Positions 9,055 through 18,854 of a stretch of 59,559 nt of DNA are shown here, in pieces. The DNA is from Achromobacter sp. Marseille-Q4962 (lineage in GTDB: Bacteria; Pseudomonadota; Gammaproteobacteria; Burkholderiales; Burkholderiaceae_B): positions 1-59,559 of the forward strand of contig NZ_CALSFU010000025.1 of assembly GCF_943737005.1 (NCBI RefSeq), given 5' to 3'. Numbering within the stretch: the first letter of the stretch is position 1; every line of letters starts with the position of its first letter. Below the pieces are notes generated by a model. That model ran no database searches, had not been told where the DNA came from, and was given only the letters and a program-made list of their open reading frames with translations. Made by a program: the position numbers and the translations under genes.

Positions 9055-11175
9055 ATGACAGACCCCGCCAGCGCGGGCGCCGCCCGCGCGCGCCGCCAGG
9101 ATGACCTACTCATCGTCGTCGTCGACCATCCTCCCGTGAATGCGCTGAGCGCCGACGTGCGGCGCGGCCTGGCCGAGGCCATCGCCCAGGCCGGCGTCGA
9201 CCCGCAGGTGCGCGCCGTGGTGCTGGCCGGCGCGGGCGCCAACTTCATCGCGGGCGCCGACATCCGCGAATTCGGCAAGCCGCCGCGTCCGCCCGCCCTG
9301 CCCGACGTCTGCAACGCCATCGAGAACTGCCCCAAACCCGTGGTGGCCGCGCTGCACGGCGCGGCGCTGGGCGGCGGGCTGGAAGTGGCCATGGCGGCGC
9401 ACTACCGCGTGGCCCTGCCCGATGCGCGCCTTGGCCTGCCCGAAGTCAATCTCGGCCTGCTGCCCGGCGCGGGCGGCACGCAACGCGCCCCGCGCCTGAT
9501 GGGCGCGGCCGCCGCGCTGGACCTGATGCTCTCGGGCGCGCCCATTACCGCGGCCGGCGCGCTGGCCAGCGGGCTGGTGGACCGCGTGGCCGAGGGCGGC
9601 GACGCCCTGGCCGCCGGCCTGGCCTATGCGCGCGAGCTGCTGGACCAGGGCGCCGGCCCGCGCCGCAGCCGCGACGCCCAGGGCCTGGCCGACAAGACGG
9701 CCGCGCGCGCCGCGCTGGCCGAGTCCGGCGAACGCGCCGCCCGGGCGCGCGGGCTGTACTCGCCGCTGCGCATCGTCGAAGCCGTGCGCGCCGCGGTGGA
9801 GCTGCCCTTCGACGAGGGGCTGGCCACCGAGCGTTCGCTCTTTCTGCAATGTCTGGACAGCCCGCAGCGCGCCGCCCTGGTGCATGCGTTCTTCGCCGAG
9901 CGCGGCACCACGCGCGTGCCCGAGTTGAAACAGGCCCGCCCGCGTCCCCTGGGCCGGGTGGGCGTCGTCGGCGGCGGCACCATGGGCGCGGGCATCACCG
10001 TGGCGCTGCTGGACGCGGGCCTGTCGGCCGTGATGATCGAGCAGGACGAGGCCGCCCTGGCCCGCGGCCTCGCCAGGGTGCGGGACGTCTACGACCAGGC
10101 CGTGCGCAAAGGGCGGCTGAGCGCGGCCCAGCGCGAGGAGCGCATGGCCCGCCACGCCGGGGCGCTGGACTACGCCGCGCTGGCCGACGCCGACCTCATC
10201 ATCGAGGCGGTATTCGAGGACATGGAGGTCAAGCGCGCCGTGTTCGCCGAACTGGACCGCGTGGCCCGGCCGGGCGCGGTGCTCGCCACCAACACCTCCT
10301 ACCTGGACGTGGACTGCATCGCCCAGGCCACGAGCCGCCCGGCCGACGTGCTGGGCCTGCACTTCTTCTCGCCGGCCCACATCATGAAGCTGCTGGAGAT
10401 CGTGGTGGGCCGGGCCACCGCCGCCGACACGGTGGCCACGGGCTTCGAGCTGGCGCGGCGGCTGCGCAAGATCCCGGTGCGCGCGGGCGTGTGCGACGGT
10501 TTCATCGGCAACCGCATCCTGGCCGTGCACCGCCAGGCCGCCGACATGATGATGCAGGACGGCGCCAGCCCCTACGAGATCGACGCCGCCGTGCGCGCCT
10601 TCGGCTATCCCATGGGCCCCTACCAGATGACCGACATGGCCGGCGGGGACATCGGCTGGGCCACGCGCAAGCGCCGCGCGGCCACGCGCGATCCGGCCAT
10701 CCGCTACGTGGAGATCGCCGACCGCATCTGCGAGCGCGGCTGGTTCGGCCAGAAAACCGGGCGCGGCTTCTACCGCTACGAAGCCGGATCGCGCCAGGGC
10801 CGGCCCGACCCCGAGGTGCTGGAGATCGTGGACGCCGAGCGCCGCCGCGCCGGCGTGACGCCGCGCGCTTTCAGCGAAGGCGAGATCCAGCGCCGCTACC
10901 TGGCGGCCATGATCAACGAGGCGGCCAACGTGCTGGAAGAAGGCATCGCCGACAAGCCGGCCGACGTGGACGCGGTATTCCTGCACGGCTACGGCTTTCC
11001 ACGCTACCGGGGCGGGCCGCTCTTTTATGCCGACACCGTCGGGCCGGCCCGCATCCTGGAAGACATCCGCGCCTGGCGCAACGAAGACCCCGCCTTCTGG
11101 AAGCCCTCCGCGCTGCTGGTGCGCCTGGCCGAGTCCGGCCGCGATTTCGCCAGCCTGAACACCGCCCAACCGTAA
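9055..11175 (+). CDS. Enoyl-CoA hydratase / 3-hydroxyacyl-CoA dehydrogenase fusion (PimF/FadB-like)
   Basis: The 706-residue bifunctional protein carries out the middle two steps of beta-oxidation. Residues 1 to about 200 form a crotonase domain with oxyanion segments AGADIREFG and [15 protein letters not shown], and the catalytic-glutamate region [17 protein letters not shown]. From about 300 the dehydrogenase begins with the NAD motif [11 protein letters not shown]; the catalytic His is in [16 protein letters not shown]. The size is typical. GGAGA precedes the ATG. It starts an operon with thiolase, two acyl-CoA dehydrogenases and a CoA ligase, the gene set of pimeloyl-CoA degradation operons. 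Confidence 0.9.
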   Translation: MTDPASAGAARARRQDDLLIVVVDHPPVNALSADVRRGLAEAIAQAGVDPQVRAVVLAGAGANFIAGADIREFGKPPRPPALPDVCNAIENCPKPVVAALHGAALGGGLEVAMAAHYRVALPDARLGLPEVNLGLLPGAGGTQRAPRLMGAAAALDLMLSGAPITAAGALASGLVDRVAEGGDALAAGLAYARELLDQGAGPRRSRDAQGLADKTAARAALAESGERAARARGLYSPLRIVEAVRAAVELPFDEGLATERSLFLQCLDSPQRAALVHAFFAERGTTRVPELKQARPRPLGRVGVVGGGTMGAGITVALLDAGLSAVMIEQDEAALARGLARVRDVYDQAVRKGRLSAAQREERMARHAGALDYAALADADLIIEAVFEDMEVKRAVFAELDRVARPGAVLATNTSYLDVDCIAQATSRPADVLGLHFFSPAHIMKLLEIVVGRATAADTVATGFELARRLRKIPVRAGVCDGFIGNRILAVHRQAADMMMQDGASPYEIDAAVRAFGYPMGPYQMTDMAGGDIGWATRKRRAATRDPAIRYVEIADRICERGWFGQKTGRGFYRYEAGSRQGRPDPEVLEIVDAERRRAGVTPRAFSEGEIQRRYLAAMINEAANVLEEGIADKPADVDAVFLHGYGFPRYRGGPLFYADTVGPARILEDIRAWRNEDPAFWKPSALLVRLAESGRDFASLNTAQP

Positions 11176-11189
11176 AGGACATTCCCGCC

Positions 11190-12371
11190 ATGCGCGAAGC
11201 CGTCATCGTCTCCACCGCCCGCACGCCCATCACCAAGGCGCACCGCGGCGAATTCAACATCACTCCCGGCGCCACGCTGGCGGCCCACGCCGTGCGCGCG
11301 GCCGTCGAGCGCGCCGGCATCGACCCCGCCCGCATCGAAGACGCCATCCTGGGCTGCGGCTACCCCGAGGGCACGACGGGGCGCAACATCGCCCGCCAGG
11401 CCGTGATCCGCGCCGGCCTGCCCGTCGGCATCGGCGGGGCCACCGTCAACCGCTTCTGCGCCTCCGGCCTGCAGGCCATCGCCTCGGCCGCCGCGCGCAT
11501 CGTCATGGACGGCGCGCCGGCCATGATCGCCGGCGGCGTGGAAAGCATTTCGCAGCTGCGCACCCGCGACAATCCCGACATCGGCACCGATCCCTGGATA
11601 CGCGAGCACAAGCCCGGACTTTACCTGCCCATGATCGAAACGGCCGACATCGTGGCCGCCCGCTATGGCATCAGCCGCGAAGACCAGGACGCCTTCGCCC
11701 TGCAAAGCCAGGCGCGCACCGAGGCGGCCCAGGCCGCCGGCCGCTACCGCGAGGAGATCATCCCCGTGGCTACCGTGATGGCCATGACCGACCGGGAGAC
11801 GGGCGAAACCCGCGAGCGCGAAGTCACGATCGGCCACGACACCTGCAACCGCCCCGGCACCACGCTGGAGGCGCTGGCCAAGCTCGCGCCGGTGCGCGGC
11901 GAAGGCCAGTACGTCACCGCCGGCAACGCCTCCCAGCTCTCGGACGGCGCGGCCGCCTGCGTGCTCATGGAAGCGGGCGAAGCCGCCCGTGCCGGCATAC
12001 GGCCGCTGGGCGCGTTCCGCGGCCTGGCCATCGCCGGCTGCGAGCCCGACGAAATGGGCATCGGTCCCGTCTACGCCGTGCCCCGCCTGCTGGAGCGCCA
12101 TGGCTTGTCCGTCGAGGACATCGGCCTGTGGGAACTGAATGAGGCTTTCGCCTCGCAGGCGCTGTACTGCCAGCGGCGCCTGGGCATTCCCATGGACCGG
12201 CTCAACGTGAACGGCGGCGCCATCAGCCTGGGCCACCCGTTCGGCGTCACCGGCGCCCGCCTGGCGGGCCACGTGCTGCTCGAGGGCCGCCGGCGCGGCG
12301 CCCGCTACGCCGTGGTCACCATGTGCGTGGGCGGCGGCATGGGCGCGGCCGGCCTGTTCGAAATCTACTGA
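11190..12371 (+). CDS. Acetyl-CoA C-acyltransferase (thiolase)
   Basis: The 393-residue enzyme should cleave 3-ketoacyl-CoA with CoA. The acylated nucleophile is Cys90 in NRFCASGLQ. The catalytic His is in [16 protein letters not shown], and the second cysteine is in the C-terminal [10 protein letters not shown]. Length is normal for a degradative thiolase. It starts 14 nt after the hydratase/dehydrogenase stop, with AAAGGA upstream, inside the same operon. Confidence 0.93.
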   Translation: MREAVIVSTARTPITKAHRGEFNITPGATLAAHAVRAAVERAGIDPARIEDAILGCGYPEGTTGRNIARQAVIRAGLPVGIGGATVNRFCASGLQAIASAAARIVMDGAPAMIAGGVESISQLRTRDNPDIGTDPWIREHKPGLYLPMIETADIVAARYGISREDQDAFALQSQARTEAAQAAGRYREEIIPVATVMAMTDRETGETREREVTIGHDTCNRPGTTLEALAKLAPVRGEGQYVTAGNASQLSDGAAACVLMEAGEAARAGIRPLGAFRGLAIAGCEPDEMGIGPVYAVPRLLERHGLSVEDIGLWELNEAFASQALYCQRRLGIPMDRLNVNGGAISLGHPFGVTGARLAGHVLLEGRRRGARYAVVTMCVGGGMGAAGLFEIY

Positions 12372-12379
12372 GGACCCCC

Positions 12380-13576
12380 ATGGATCTGGAATTCACCCCC
12401 GAAGAAACCGCGTTCCGCGACGAGGTGCGCGCCTTCTTGGCCGAGCGCCTGCCGCCGGCCCTGTCGGCCAAGGTGCTGGACGGCCAGCGCCTCACGCGCG
12501 AGGAGATGAGCGGCTGGCACGCCACCCTCAACGAGCGCGGCTGGCTGGCCAGCCACTGGCCGGCGGAATACGGCGGCACGGGCTGGACCGCCACGCAGAA
12601 ATTCATCTTCGACAACGAGTGCGCGCTGGCCGGCGCGCCGCGCATCGTGCCCTTCGGCCTCAGCATGCTGGGGCCGGTGCTCATCAAGTACGGCACCGAG
12701 GCGCAGAAGCGCCGCTGGCTGCCGCGCATCCTGGACGGCTCCGACTGGTGGTGCCAGGGCTATTCCGAACCGGGCGCGGGCTCGGACCTGGCTTCGCTCA
12801 AGACCACGGCCGTGCGCGACGGCGACAGCTACATCGTCAACGGCCAGAAAACCTGGACCACGCTGGGCCAGTACGCCAACATGATCTTCTGCCTGGTGCG
12901 CACCTCCAGCGAAGGCAAGCGCCAGGAAGGCATCAGCTTCCTGCTCATCGACATGGCAAGCCCGGGCATCGAAGTGCGGCCCATCATCACGCTGGACGGC
13001 GAGCACGAAGTCAACGAGGTGTTCTTCTCGGATGTGCGCGTGCCCGCGGAGAACCTGGTCGGCGAAGAGAACCGGGGCTGGACCTGCGCCAAATACCTGC
13101 TCACCTACGAGCGCACCAACATCGCCGGCGTGGGGCAGTCGGCCGCCGCGCTGGAGCGCCTGAAGACCGTGGCCGCGCGCATCCGCCGCCATGGCCGCCC
13201 GCTGCTGGAAGACCCGGACTTCGCCGCCCGCGTGGCGCGCGTGGAGATCGAGCTCGCCAACATGCGCACCACCAACCTGCGCGTGGTGGCCGCGGCGCAA
13301 GGCGGCGGCGCGCCCGGCGCCGAGAGCTCCATGCTCAAGATACGCGGCACCCAGATCCGCCAGGAAATCACCGCGCTCATGCGGCGCGCCATGGGCCCGC
13401 ACGCGCGCGCCTTCGCGCCCGAGGCCCTGCACGGCGGCTACGAGGGGCCGCCGCTGGGCCCCGAGGGCTGGGGCGCCGCCGCCGCGCAGTACTTCAACAA
13501 CCGCAAGCTGTCGATCTTCGGCGGCTCCAACGAAATCCAGAAAAACATCATCAGCAAGATGATCCTCGGACTCTAA
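12380..13576 (+). CDS. Acyl-CoA dehydrogenase, PimC-like large subunit
   Basis: The 398-residue flavoprotein has the acyl-CoA dehydrogenase N-terminal helical domain, then CQGYSEPGAGSDLASLKT for flavin and substrate binding, and a C-terminal FGGSNEIQKNIISKMILGL segment. The sequence from YGGTGWTATQKFIFDNE onward is strikingly like the large subunit of pimeloyl-CoA dehydrogenase (PimC) as I remember it. No usual catalytic Glu near residue 370 is obvious, consistent with a heteromeric enzyme with its neighbour. The start is 8 nt after the thiolase stop. Confidence 0.88.
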   Translation: MDLEFTPEETAFRDEVRAFLAERLPPALSAKVLDGQRLTREEMSGWHATLNERGWLASHWPAEYGGTGWTATQKFIFDNECALAGAPRIVPFGLSMLGPVLIKYGTEAQKRRWLPRILDGSDWWCQGYSEPGAGSDLASLKTTAVRDGDSYIVNGQKTWTTLGQYANMIFCLVRTSSEGKRQEGISFLLIDMASPGIEVRPIITLDGEHEVNEVFFSDVRVPAENLVGEENRGWTCAKYLLTYERTNIAGVGQSAAALERLKTVAARIRRHGRPLLEDPDFAARVARVEIELANMRTTNLRVVAAAQGGGAPGAESSMLKIRGTQIRQEITALMRRAMGPHARAFAPEALHGGYEGPPLGPEGWGAAAAQYFNNRKLSIFGGSNEIQKNIISKMILGL

Positions 13577-13585
13577 AGGCTGGCC

Positions 13586-14719
13586 ATGAATTTCGAACAC
13601 ACCGAAGACCGGCGCATGCTGTCCGACACGCTGCGCCGCTTCATCGCCGAACAGTATCCCTATGCCACGCGCGACGGCCTGGCCCGCTCGGCGCGCGGCT
13701 ACAGCCCCGAGTTCTGGCGGCGCTACGCCGAGCTGGGCGCGGTGGCCGCGCTCTTTTCCGAAGCCGATGGCGGCCTGGGCGGCGCGGGCTTCGACATCGC
13801 CGTGGTCTTCGAGGAACTGGGCCGCGGGCTGGTGCTGGAACCTTTCCTGGACGCGCTGGTCGTGGGCAGCCTCCTCGCCGACGCCGGCACGCCCGCGCAA
13901 AAGGAATTGCTGGCCGGCCTGATGGAGGGCTCGCTGCACGCCGCGCTGGCCCTGGCCGAACCCGAATCGGGCTACGACCCCGCCGGCATCGCCTTGCGCG
14001 CCGAGCCCGACGGCGACGGCTGGGTGCTCGACGGCGAAAAGTCCCTGGTCTACCTCGGCGCGCACGCCGACCGCTACCTGGTGGCCGCCCGCAGCCAGGG
14101 CCGGCCCGGCGACGAAACCGGCATCAGCCTGTTCCTGGCGCCGGCGCACGCGCCCGGCCTGACCGCGCACGGCCATGCCCTCATCGACGGCGGCCGCGCC
14201 GCGCAGCTGCGTTTCGACCGGGTCCGGCTCGCCGCGGACGCGCTGGTGGGCCGGACCGGCCAGGGCTATCCGGCGCTGGAGCGCGCACTGGGCCGTGGCC
14301 TGCTGGCCCTGTGCGCCGAAGCCGTGGGCGCCATGGATTGCGCGCGCGACGCCACGCTCGACTACCTGCGCACGCGCCGCCAGTTCGGCGTGCCCATCGG
14401 CAGCTTCCAGGCCCTGCAGCACCGCATGGCCGACTTGCTGCTGGAAATCGAGCAGGCGCGCTCGGCCGTCATCAACGCCGCGGCGGCCCTGGACAACCCC
14501 GACCGCGCCGTCCGCGAACGCGCGCTGTCGGCCGCCAAGGCCACCATCGGCCGCGTCGGCACCCTGGTCGCCGAGGAAAGCATCCAGATGCACGGCGGCA
14601 TCGGCATGACCTGGGAACTGCCGCTCGCGCACTACGCCAAGCGCCTCGTCATGATCGACCACCAGTTCGGCGACGAAGACCACCACCTGCGGCGCTACAT
14701 CGCGCTGGGCCGGCCATGA
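13586..14719 (+). CDS. Acyl-CoA dehydrogenase, PimD-like small subunit
   Basis: The 377-residue protein is a second, shorter acyl-CoA dehydrogenase, starting 9 nt after the first. Its N-terminal half is divergent (ALAEPESGYDPAGIALR replaces the common flavin motif), while the C-terminal half is conserved: TRRQFGVPIGSFQALQHRMAD and ESIQMHGGIGMTWE. Two consecutive, dissimilar subunits like this are found in pimeloyl-CoA and steroid side-chain dehydrogenases, which work as heteromers. Its stop overlaps the CoA ligase start (ATGA). Confidence 0.87.
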   Translation: MNFEHTEDRRMLSDTLRRFIAEQYPYATRDGLARSARGYSPEFWRRYAELGAVAALFSEADGGLGGAGFDIAVVFEELGRGLVLEPFLDALVVGSLLADAGTPAQKELLAGLMEGSLHAALALAEPESGYDPAGIALRAEPDGDGWVLDGEKSLVYLGAHADRYLVAARSQGRPGDETGISLFLAPAHAPGLTAHGHALIDGGRAAQLRFDRVRLAADALVGRTGQGYPALERALGRGLLALCAEAVGAMDCARDATLDYLRTRRQFGVPIGSFQALQHRMADLLLEIEQARSAVINAAAALDNPDRAVRERALSAAKATIGRVGTLVAEESIQMHGGIGMTWELPLAHYAKRLVMIDHQFGDEDHHLRRYIALGRP

Positions 14720-16731
14720 GCGGGGCGCGCGAACCTGGCGCGCCCGTGGCGGGGGACACCGCGCCGGGCGTCCCTGAACCGGGCGTCCCTGGACCGGGCG
14801 TCCCTGAACCGGGCGTCCCCTTTTCCTCGCGGTTTCCGGTGCGGGGCGTGGAAGACGTGCGCCGGATCGCGGCCCGGCCGCTGGCCGAGACGCTCACGGT
14901 GCGGAGCACCTACGAGATCTTCCGCAACTCCGCCGCTGCGTTCGGCGACCGGCCCGCGCTCACCTTCCTGCGCACCGCCGATCCGGACGACGCGGTGGAC
15001 CGCTGGAGCTACCGCGAACTGCTGGAAGGCATCCACCAGACCGCCAACCTGCTGCACACGCTGGGCGTGGGCGCGCAGGACGCGGTGGCCGTCCTGCTGC
15101 CCGGCTGCCTGGAATACCACCTGGCGCTGTGGGGCGGCGAGGCCGCCGGCATCGTGCAGCCGCTGAATCCGCTGCTGGCCGAAGACAAGCTGGCCGCGCT
15201 CATGAGCAAGGCCCGTGCGCGCGTGCTCATCGCCTATGGCTCCGACCAGGAATGCGGCGCCTGGACCAAGGCGCTGGCCCTGCGCGAGCGCGTGCCCACG
15301 CTGCGCGCCGTGCTGCGCGTGGCTCCCTGGTACGAAGACCCGGCCGCGCGCCCCGCGCTGCCCGAAGGCACGCTGGACTTCAACGCGGCCCGCGCCGCGC
15401 AACCCGCCGACCGCCTGGCCAGCGGGCGCGTCATCCGCGCCGCCGACACGGCCGCGTATTTCCACACCGGCGGCACCACGGGCGCGCCCAAGCTCGCCGT
15501 ACATACCCACGCCAACCAGGTCTTCAGCGCCTGGGCCGCCGTGCAATTGCAGGGCGCGGGCCCGGGCGACGTGGTCATCAACGGCTATCCGCTCTTTCAC
15601 GTGGCGGGCGTGCTGCCAGCCTCGCTGGCCGCGCTGTCGGCCGGCGTGCACACCCTCATTCCGACCACCCTGCTGCTGCGCAACCGCGACGTGGTGCGCA
15701 ACTACTGGAAGCTGGTCGAGCGCCACCGCGTCACCTCGCTGCAAGGCGTGCCCACGATGCTGGCCGCGCTCGCCGAGGTGCCGCTAGACGGCGCCGACAT
15801 CTCCTCGCTGCGCTACTGCCGCACCGGCGCGGCGCCCCTGCCCGCCGAGCTGGCCAGCCGCTTCGAGCGCCTGTTCGGCCTGCATATCAACGAAAGCCTG
15901 GGCATGACCGAGATGGCCGGCATCACCTCCATCAGCCCGCCCGGCTCGCGCTTTCCGGTCAACTGCGTGGGCTATCCGCTGCCGTACGTGGAAGTGCGCG
16001 TCACGGCGCTCGACACCCCGGCCGGCCAGCCCCCGCGCGACCTGCCGCCCGGCGAGGCAGGCATGCTGCTCTTCAGGGCGCCCAACGTCATCCCCGGCTT
16101 TCTCGACGCCGAGGACACGGCGCGCGCCTTCACCGAAGACGGCTGGCTCATCAGCGGCGACGTCGGTTTCCTGGACGATGCGGGCCGCCTGCACCTGCAG
16201 GGGCGGGCCAAGGACCTCATCATCCGGAGCGGCCACAACATCGATCCCAAGGTCATCGAGGACGCGCTGGCGCGCCATCCGGCCGTGAGCCTGTGCGCCG
16301 CCGTGGGCGCGCCCGACCCCTACGCGGGCGAACTGCCGGTGGCCTTCGTCACCCTGGCCGACGGCGCTCGGGCCACCGAGGAGGAACTGCTGGTCCACGC
16401 CGCGCGCCACGTGGACGAAGGCCCCGCCCGGCCCAAGCGGGTCATCGTGCTCGAGCACATGCCCATGACCAACGTGGGCAAGATCTACAAGCCCGACCTG
16501 CGCCGGCTCGCCGCCGCCTTCACCGTGCGCGCGCTCATCGAGCGCACCCTGCTCGACGCGGGCTGCCCGGCGGACAGTCCCTGGTTCCGGCTGACCGACG
16601 ACGCCCGTCCCGAGCTCGCCGTGTGCGCCAGCGCCGACGCCCCGCCCGCGCTGCGCGAGCAGCTGCGCCAGTCGCTGGCGCGGCTGCCGGTGCGGGTCGG
16701 CTGGCGCGAGGCCGAGCCCGCTCCCGACTAG
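14716..16731 (+). CDS. Acyl-CoA synthetase (AMP-forming), with repeat-bearing N-terminal extension
   Basis: This 671-residue adenylate-forming ligase should activate the acid that feeds the operon. The phosphate-binding loop is YFHTGGTTGAPK, followed by the acyl-adenylate motif NESLGMTE, the hinge segment DLIIRSGHNIDPK and the C-terminal lysine in NVGKIYKPDL. Residues about 16-35 are a Pro/Gly repeat (four copies of PGVPE/G-like units) ahead of the first real domain at about residue 38. The ATG at 14716 overlaps the upstream stop by 4 nt. Substrate class (dicarboxylate, alicyclic or branched acid) cannot be decided. Confidence 0.9.
   Translation: MSGAREPGAPVAGDTAPGVPEPGVPGPGVPEPGVPFSSRFPVRGVEDVRRIAARPLAETLTVRSTYEIFRNSAAAFGDRPALTFLRTADPDDAVDRWSYRELLEGIHQTANLLHTLGVGAQDAVAVLLPGCLEYHLALWGGEAAGIVQPLNPLLAEDKLAALMSKARARVLIAYGSDQECGAWTKALALRERVPTLRAVLRVAPWYEDPAARPALPEGTLDFNAARAAQPADRLASGRVIRAADTAAYFHTGGTTGAPKLAVHTHANQVFSAWAAVQLQGAGPGDVVINGYPLFHVAGVLPASLAALSAGVHTLIPTTLLLRNRDVVRNYWKLVERHRVTSLQGVPTMLAALAEVPLDGADISSLRYCRTGAAPLPAELASRFERLFGLHINESLGMTEMAGITSISPPGSRFPVNCVGYPLPYVEVRVTALDTPAGQPPRDLPPGEAGMLLFRAPNVIPGFLDAEDTARAFTEDGWLISGDVGFLDDAGRLHLQGRAKDLIIRSGHNIDPKVIEDALARHPAVSLCAAVGAPDPYAGELPVAFVTLADGARATEEELLVHAARHVDEGPARPKRVIVLEHMPMTNVGKIYKPDLRRLAAAFTVRALIERTLLDAGCPADSPWFRLTDDARPELAVCASADAPPALREQLRQSLARLPVRVGWREAEPAPD
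14764..14820 (+). repeat. 15-bp tandem repeat within the CoA ligase gene
   Basis: The unit CCGGGCGTCCCTGAA is repeated at 14764, 14779, 14794 and 14809 (the last copy is 12 bp), with one A/G difference in copy two. It encodes a PGVPE/PGVPG pentapeptide repeat in frame. Because the unit is a multiple of three, copy-number change would keep the reading frame. Confidence 0.9.
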
Positions 16732-16803
16732 CGCCCCGTCAAGCTTTCCCCACACAACCACAGATCCCGTTTACCGGGACGCCGCCACCCGAGGAGACCT
16801 TCC

Positions 16804-17787
16804 ATGCCTGCATCCCCCCTGCGCCGCGCCTGCCTGGGCGCTTTGCTCTGCATCCTGGCGATGGGCGCCCTGCCCGCCGCCGCCCAGACGCCGCAATTCC
16901 CCACCAAGCCCGTTACGGTCATCGTGCCCTTCCCGGCCGGCGGCTCCACCGACCGCCATCTGCGCATCCTGGCGCAGGAAGCTTCCAAGTCGCTGGGCCA
17001 GCCCGTGGTCGTGGAAAACCGCCCCGGCGCGGGCGGCACGCTGGGCCCGGGCACCATGGCCAAGACGGCCAAGCCCGACGGCTACACCATCACGCTCTAT
17101 ACGCTGGCCATGCTGCGCATGCCGTACATGCAGCACACCAACTGGCACCCGATCAACGATTTCGACTTCATCATCGGGCTGTCCGGTTATACCTTCGGCC
17201 TCACCGTGCGCGCGGATTCGCCTTTCAAGACCTTCAACGAGTACATCGAGGCCGCGCGCAAGGCGCCCGGCACCATCGACTACGGCTCCACCGGCGTGGG
17301 CTCCTCGCCCCACCTGCTGATGGAGGAACTGGCCATCAATGCCAAGGTCAAGCTCAACCATGTGCCCTTCAAGGGCAACGCCGACATGCAGCAGGCGCTG
17401 CTGGGCGGCCACGTCATGGCGCAGAGCGACGCCACCGGCTGGGACCAGTTCGTGGACGCCGGCAAGATGCGCCTGCTGGTGACTTTCGGCGAAAAGCGCA
17501 CGACCCGCTGGCCCGACGTGCCCACCGCGCAAGAGCTCGGCTACGGCGTGGTGTCCACTTCGCCATACGGCCTGGCCGGCCCCAAGGGCGTGGACCCCGC
17601 CGTCATCCGCATCCTGCACGACGCCTTCAAGCAGGCGCTCTACAGCCCCGCCAGCATGGAAGTCATGCAGCAGCTCAACCAGCAGCCCGCCTATCGCAAC
17701 AGCGCGGATTACCGCGCCTGGGCCGCCGACACCTACGTGAAACAGAAGCCGCTCATCGAGCACCTGGGCCTGATGGCCAAGAACTGA
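16804..17787 (+). CDS. Tripartite tricarboxylate transporter substrate-binding protein (Bug family)
   Basis: The 327-residue periplasmic protein has a signal peptide (hydrophobic core LGALLCILAMGALPAAAQ, probable cleavage after AAAQ near residue 28). The Bug signature follows: PVTVIVPFPAGGSTDRHLRILAQ and VENRPGAGGTLGPG. It binds a carboxylate in the periplasm. No TctA/TctB membrane partners are in the window, as is common for Bug genes in Alcaligenaceae. Its place at the end of the acyl-CoA operon suggests it captures the operon's acid substrate. It follows the ligase by 72 nt with GGAGACC as ribosome site. Confidence 0.9.
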   Translation: MPASPLRRACLGALLCILAMGALPAAAQTPQFPTKPVTVIVPFPAGGSTDRHLRILAQEASKSLGQPVVVENRPGAGGTLGPGTMAKTAKPDGYTITLYTLAMLRMPYMQHTNWHPINDFDFIIGLSGYTFGLTVRADSPFKTFNEYIEAARKAPGTIDYGSTGVGSSPHLLMEELAINAKVKLNHVPFKGNADMQQALLGGHVMAQSDATGWDQFVDAGKMRLLVTFGEKRTTRWPDVPTAQELGYGVVSTSPYGLAGPKGVDPAVIRILHDAFKQALYSPASMEVMQQLNQQPAYRNSADYRAWAADTYVKQKPLIEHLGLMAKN

Positions 17788-17801
17788 CGCTTTTCCCTTG
17801 G

Positions 17802-17822
17802 AGCGGCCTGCGGGCCGCTTTT
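17802..17822 (+). terminator. Intrinsic terminator after the Bug gene
   Basis: AGCGGCC at 17802-17808 and GGCCGCT at 17813-17819 form a 7-bp perfect GC-rich stem with a 4-nt loop, followed by a short T-run. It lies 15 nt after the stop of the Bug gene and probably ends the acyl-CoA operon transcript. Confidence 0.7.
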
Positions 17823-17823
17823 G

Positions 17824-17859
17824 CCGCGCAGATTTGTATACAAAATCTGCGCGGTTTTT
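17824..17859 (+). promoter_or_regulatory. Long palindrome with a TTGTATACAAA core and T5 tail
   Basis: CCGCGCAGATTT at 17824-17835 and AAATCTGCGCGG at 17843-17854 are perfect arms around GTATACA, followed by TTTTT at 17855-17859. The centre TTGTATACAAA resembles GntR/FCD-type operators, and the GntR gene starts 64 nt further on. The structure can also act as a second terminator. A double role, ending the operon and regulating the GntR gene, is plausible. Confidence 0.65.
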
Positions 17860-17922
17860 CTGTTTTCCGGCCGCGCCGTTTGCTAGACTGGCGCCCGTAG
17901 CAATGCCCGCGCCCGCGCGCCC

Positions 17923-18609
17923 ATGACCCCGCAAACCGCCCCCGACCCCAGCGCCAGCGACATCGCCAGGGAAATCTCCGCCGCCATCGTCTCGCACCGG
18001 CTGCCCCCCGGCACCCGCCTGCGCGAAGAAGCGCTCGCGCGCGTCTACAAGGTGAGCCGCACCAAGATCCGCGCCGCCCTGCTCATGCTGTCCAAAGACA
18101 AGCTCATCGACATCGTGCCCGACAAAGGCGCCTTCGTGAGCAAGCCCGACGCCAACGAGGCGCGCGAAGTCTACGCCGTGCGCCGCATTCTCGAAGCGGC
18201 GCTGGCCCGCGAATTCGTCGCCCGCGCCAGACCCGCCGACTATCGCCGCATCGACGCCCACCTGCGCGCCGAGCGGCGCGCCCTCGAAAGCGGCGACGCG
18301 CAGGAACGCAACCGCCTGCTGAGCGAATTCCACCTCCTGCTGGCCGACACCGTGGGCAACACCGTACTGACCGGCATGTTGCGCGAACTCTCCGCGCGCA
18401 GCGCCGTCATCACCGTGCTCTACCAAAGCTCCCGCGACGCCGGTTGCTCCTCGCGCGAACACCACGCCTTCATCGAAGCCGCCCGCGCCGGCGACACCGA
18501 ACGCGCCTGCGCGCTCATGGACGAGCATCTGCGCAACGTCGAGGCCGCCCTGGACTTCAGCGGCCCGCCGGCCGCCGGCGGCGACCTGGTGGCCGCGCTG
18601 CTCAGCTAG
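17923..18609 (+). CDS. GntR-family regulator with FCD domain
   Basis: The 228-residue protein has an N-terminal winged helix (about residues 10-75, EEALARVYKVSRTKIRAALLML, then the wing with VPDKGAFV) and a C-terminal all-helical FCD effector domain whose metal-site histidines are visible (FHLLLADT, EHHAFIEAA and LMDEHLRNVE). Such proteins usually repress catabolic genes and are released by an organic acid. It follows the acyl-CoA/Bug operon and a GntR-like operator, so self-control and control of the operon are plausible. Confidence 0.87.
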   Translation: MTPQTAPDPSASDIAREISAAIVSHRLPPGTRLREEALARVYKVSRTKIRAALLMLSKDKLIDIVPDKGAFVSKPDANEAREVYAVRRILEAALAREFVARARPADYRRIDAHLRAERRALESGDAQERNRLLSEFHLLLADTVGNTVLTGMLRELSARSAVITVLYQSSRDAGCSSREHHAFIEAARAGDTERACALMDEHLRNVEAALDFSGPPAAGGDLVAALLS

Positions 18610-18854
18610 GGCCTGTTAACGCTAAAAGGAGCCTCCTTTCCCGCGGCATGCGTCCCGGGCGGCACGCGTCCCGGGCGCCGCGCGCCCGGCGCGGGAAATT
18701 CCCCCGCATCAAACCCGCCTGGCGGCATTGACGCCGCGCAAACCGCCAGGCGAGCTTCCCGGCTACAGTAAGAAAGTCTCCGGCTCGCGGAGACGCGCCC
18801 GCATGCCGGGCGCCGACTGTCAATCGATGTGCCCCTCAAAACGGAGACAACGCC

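Noticed and set aside
9106..11169. A long antisense frame (687 codons) opposite the hydratase/dehydrogenase
   Set aside because: His/Gly/Arg-rich antisense translation of a high-GC coding gene, without ribosome site or family motifs.
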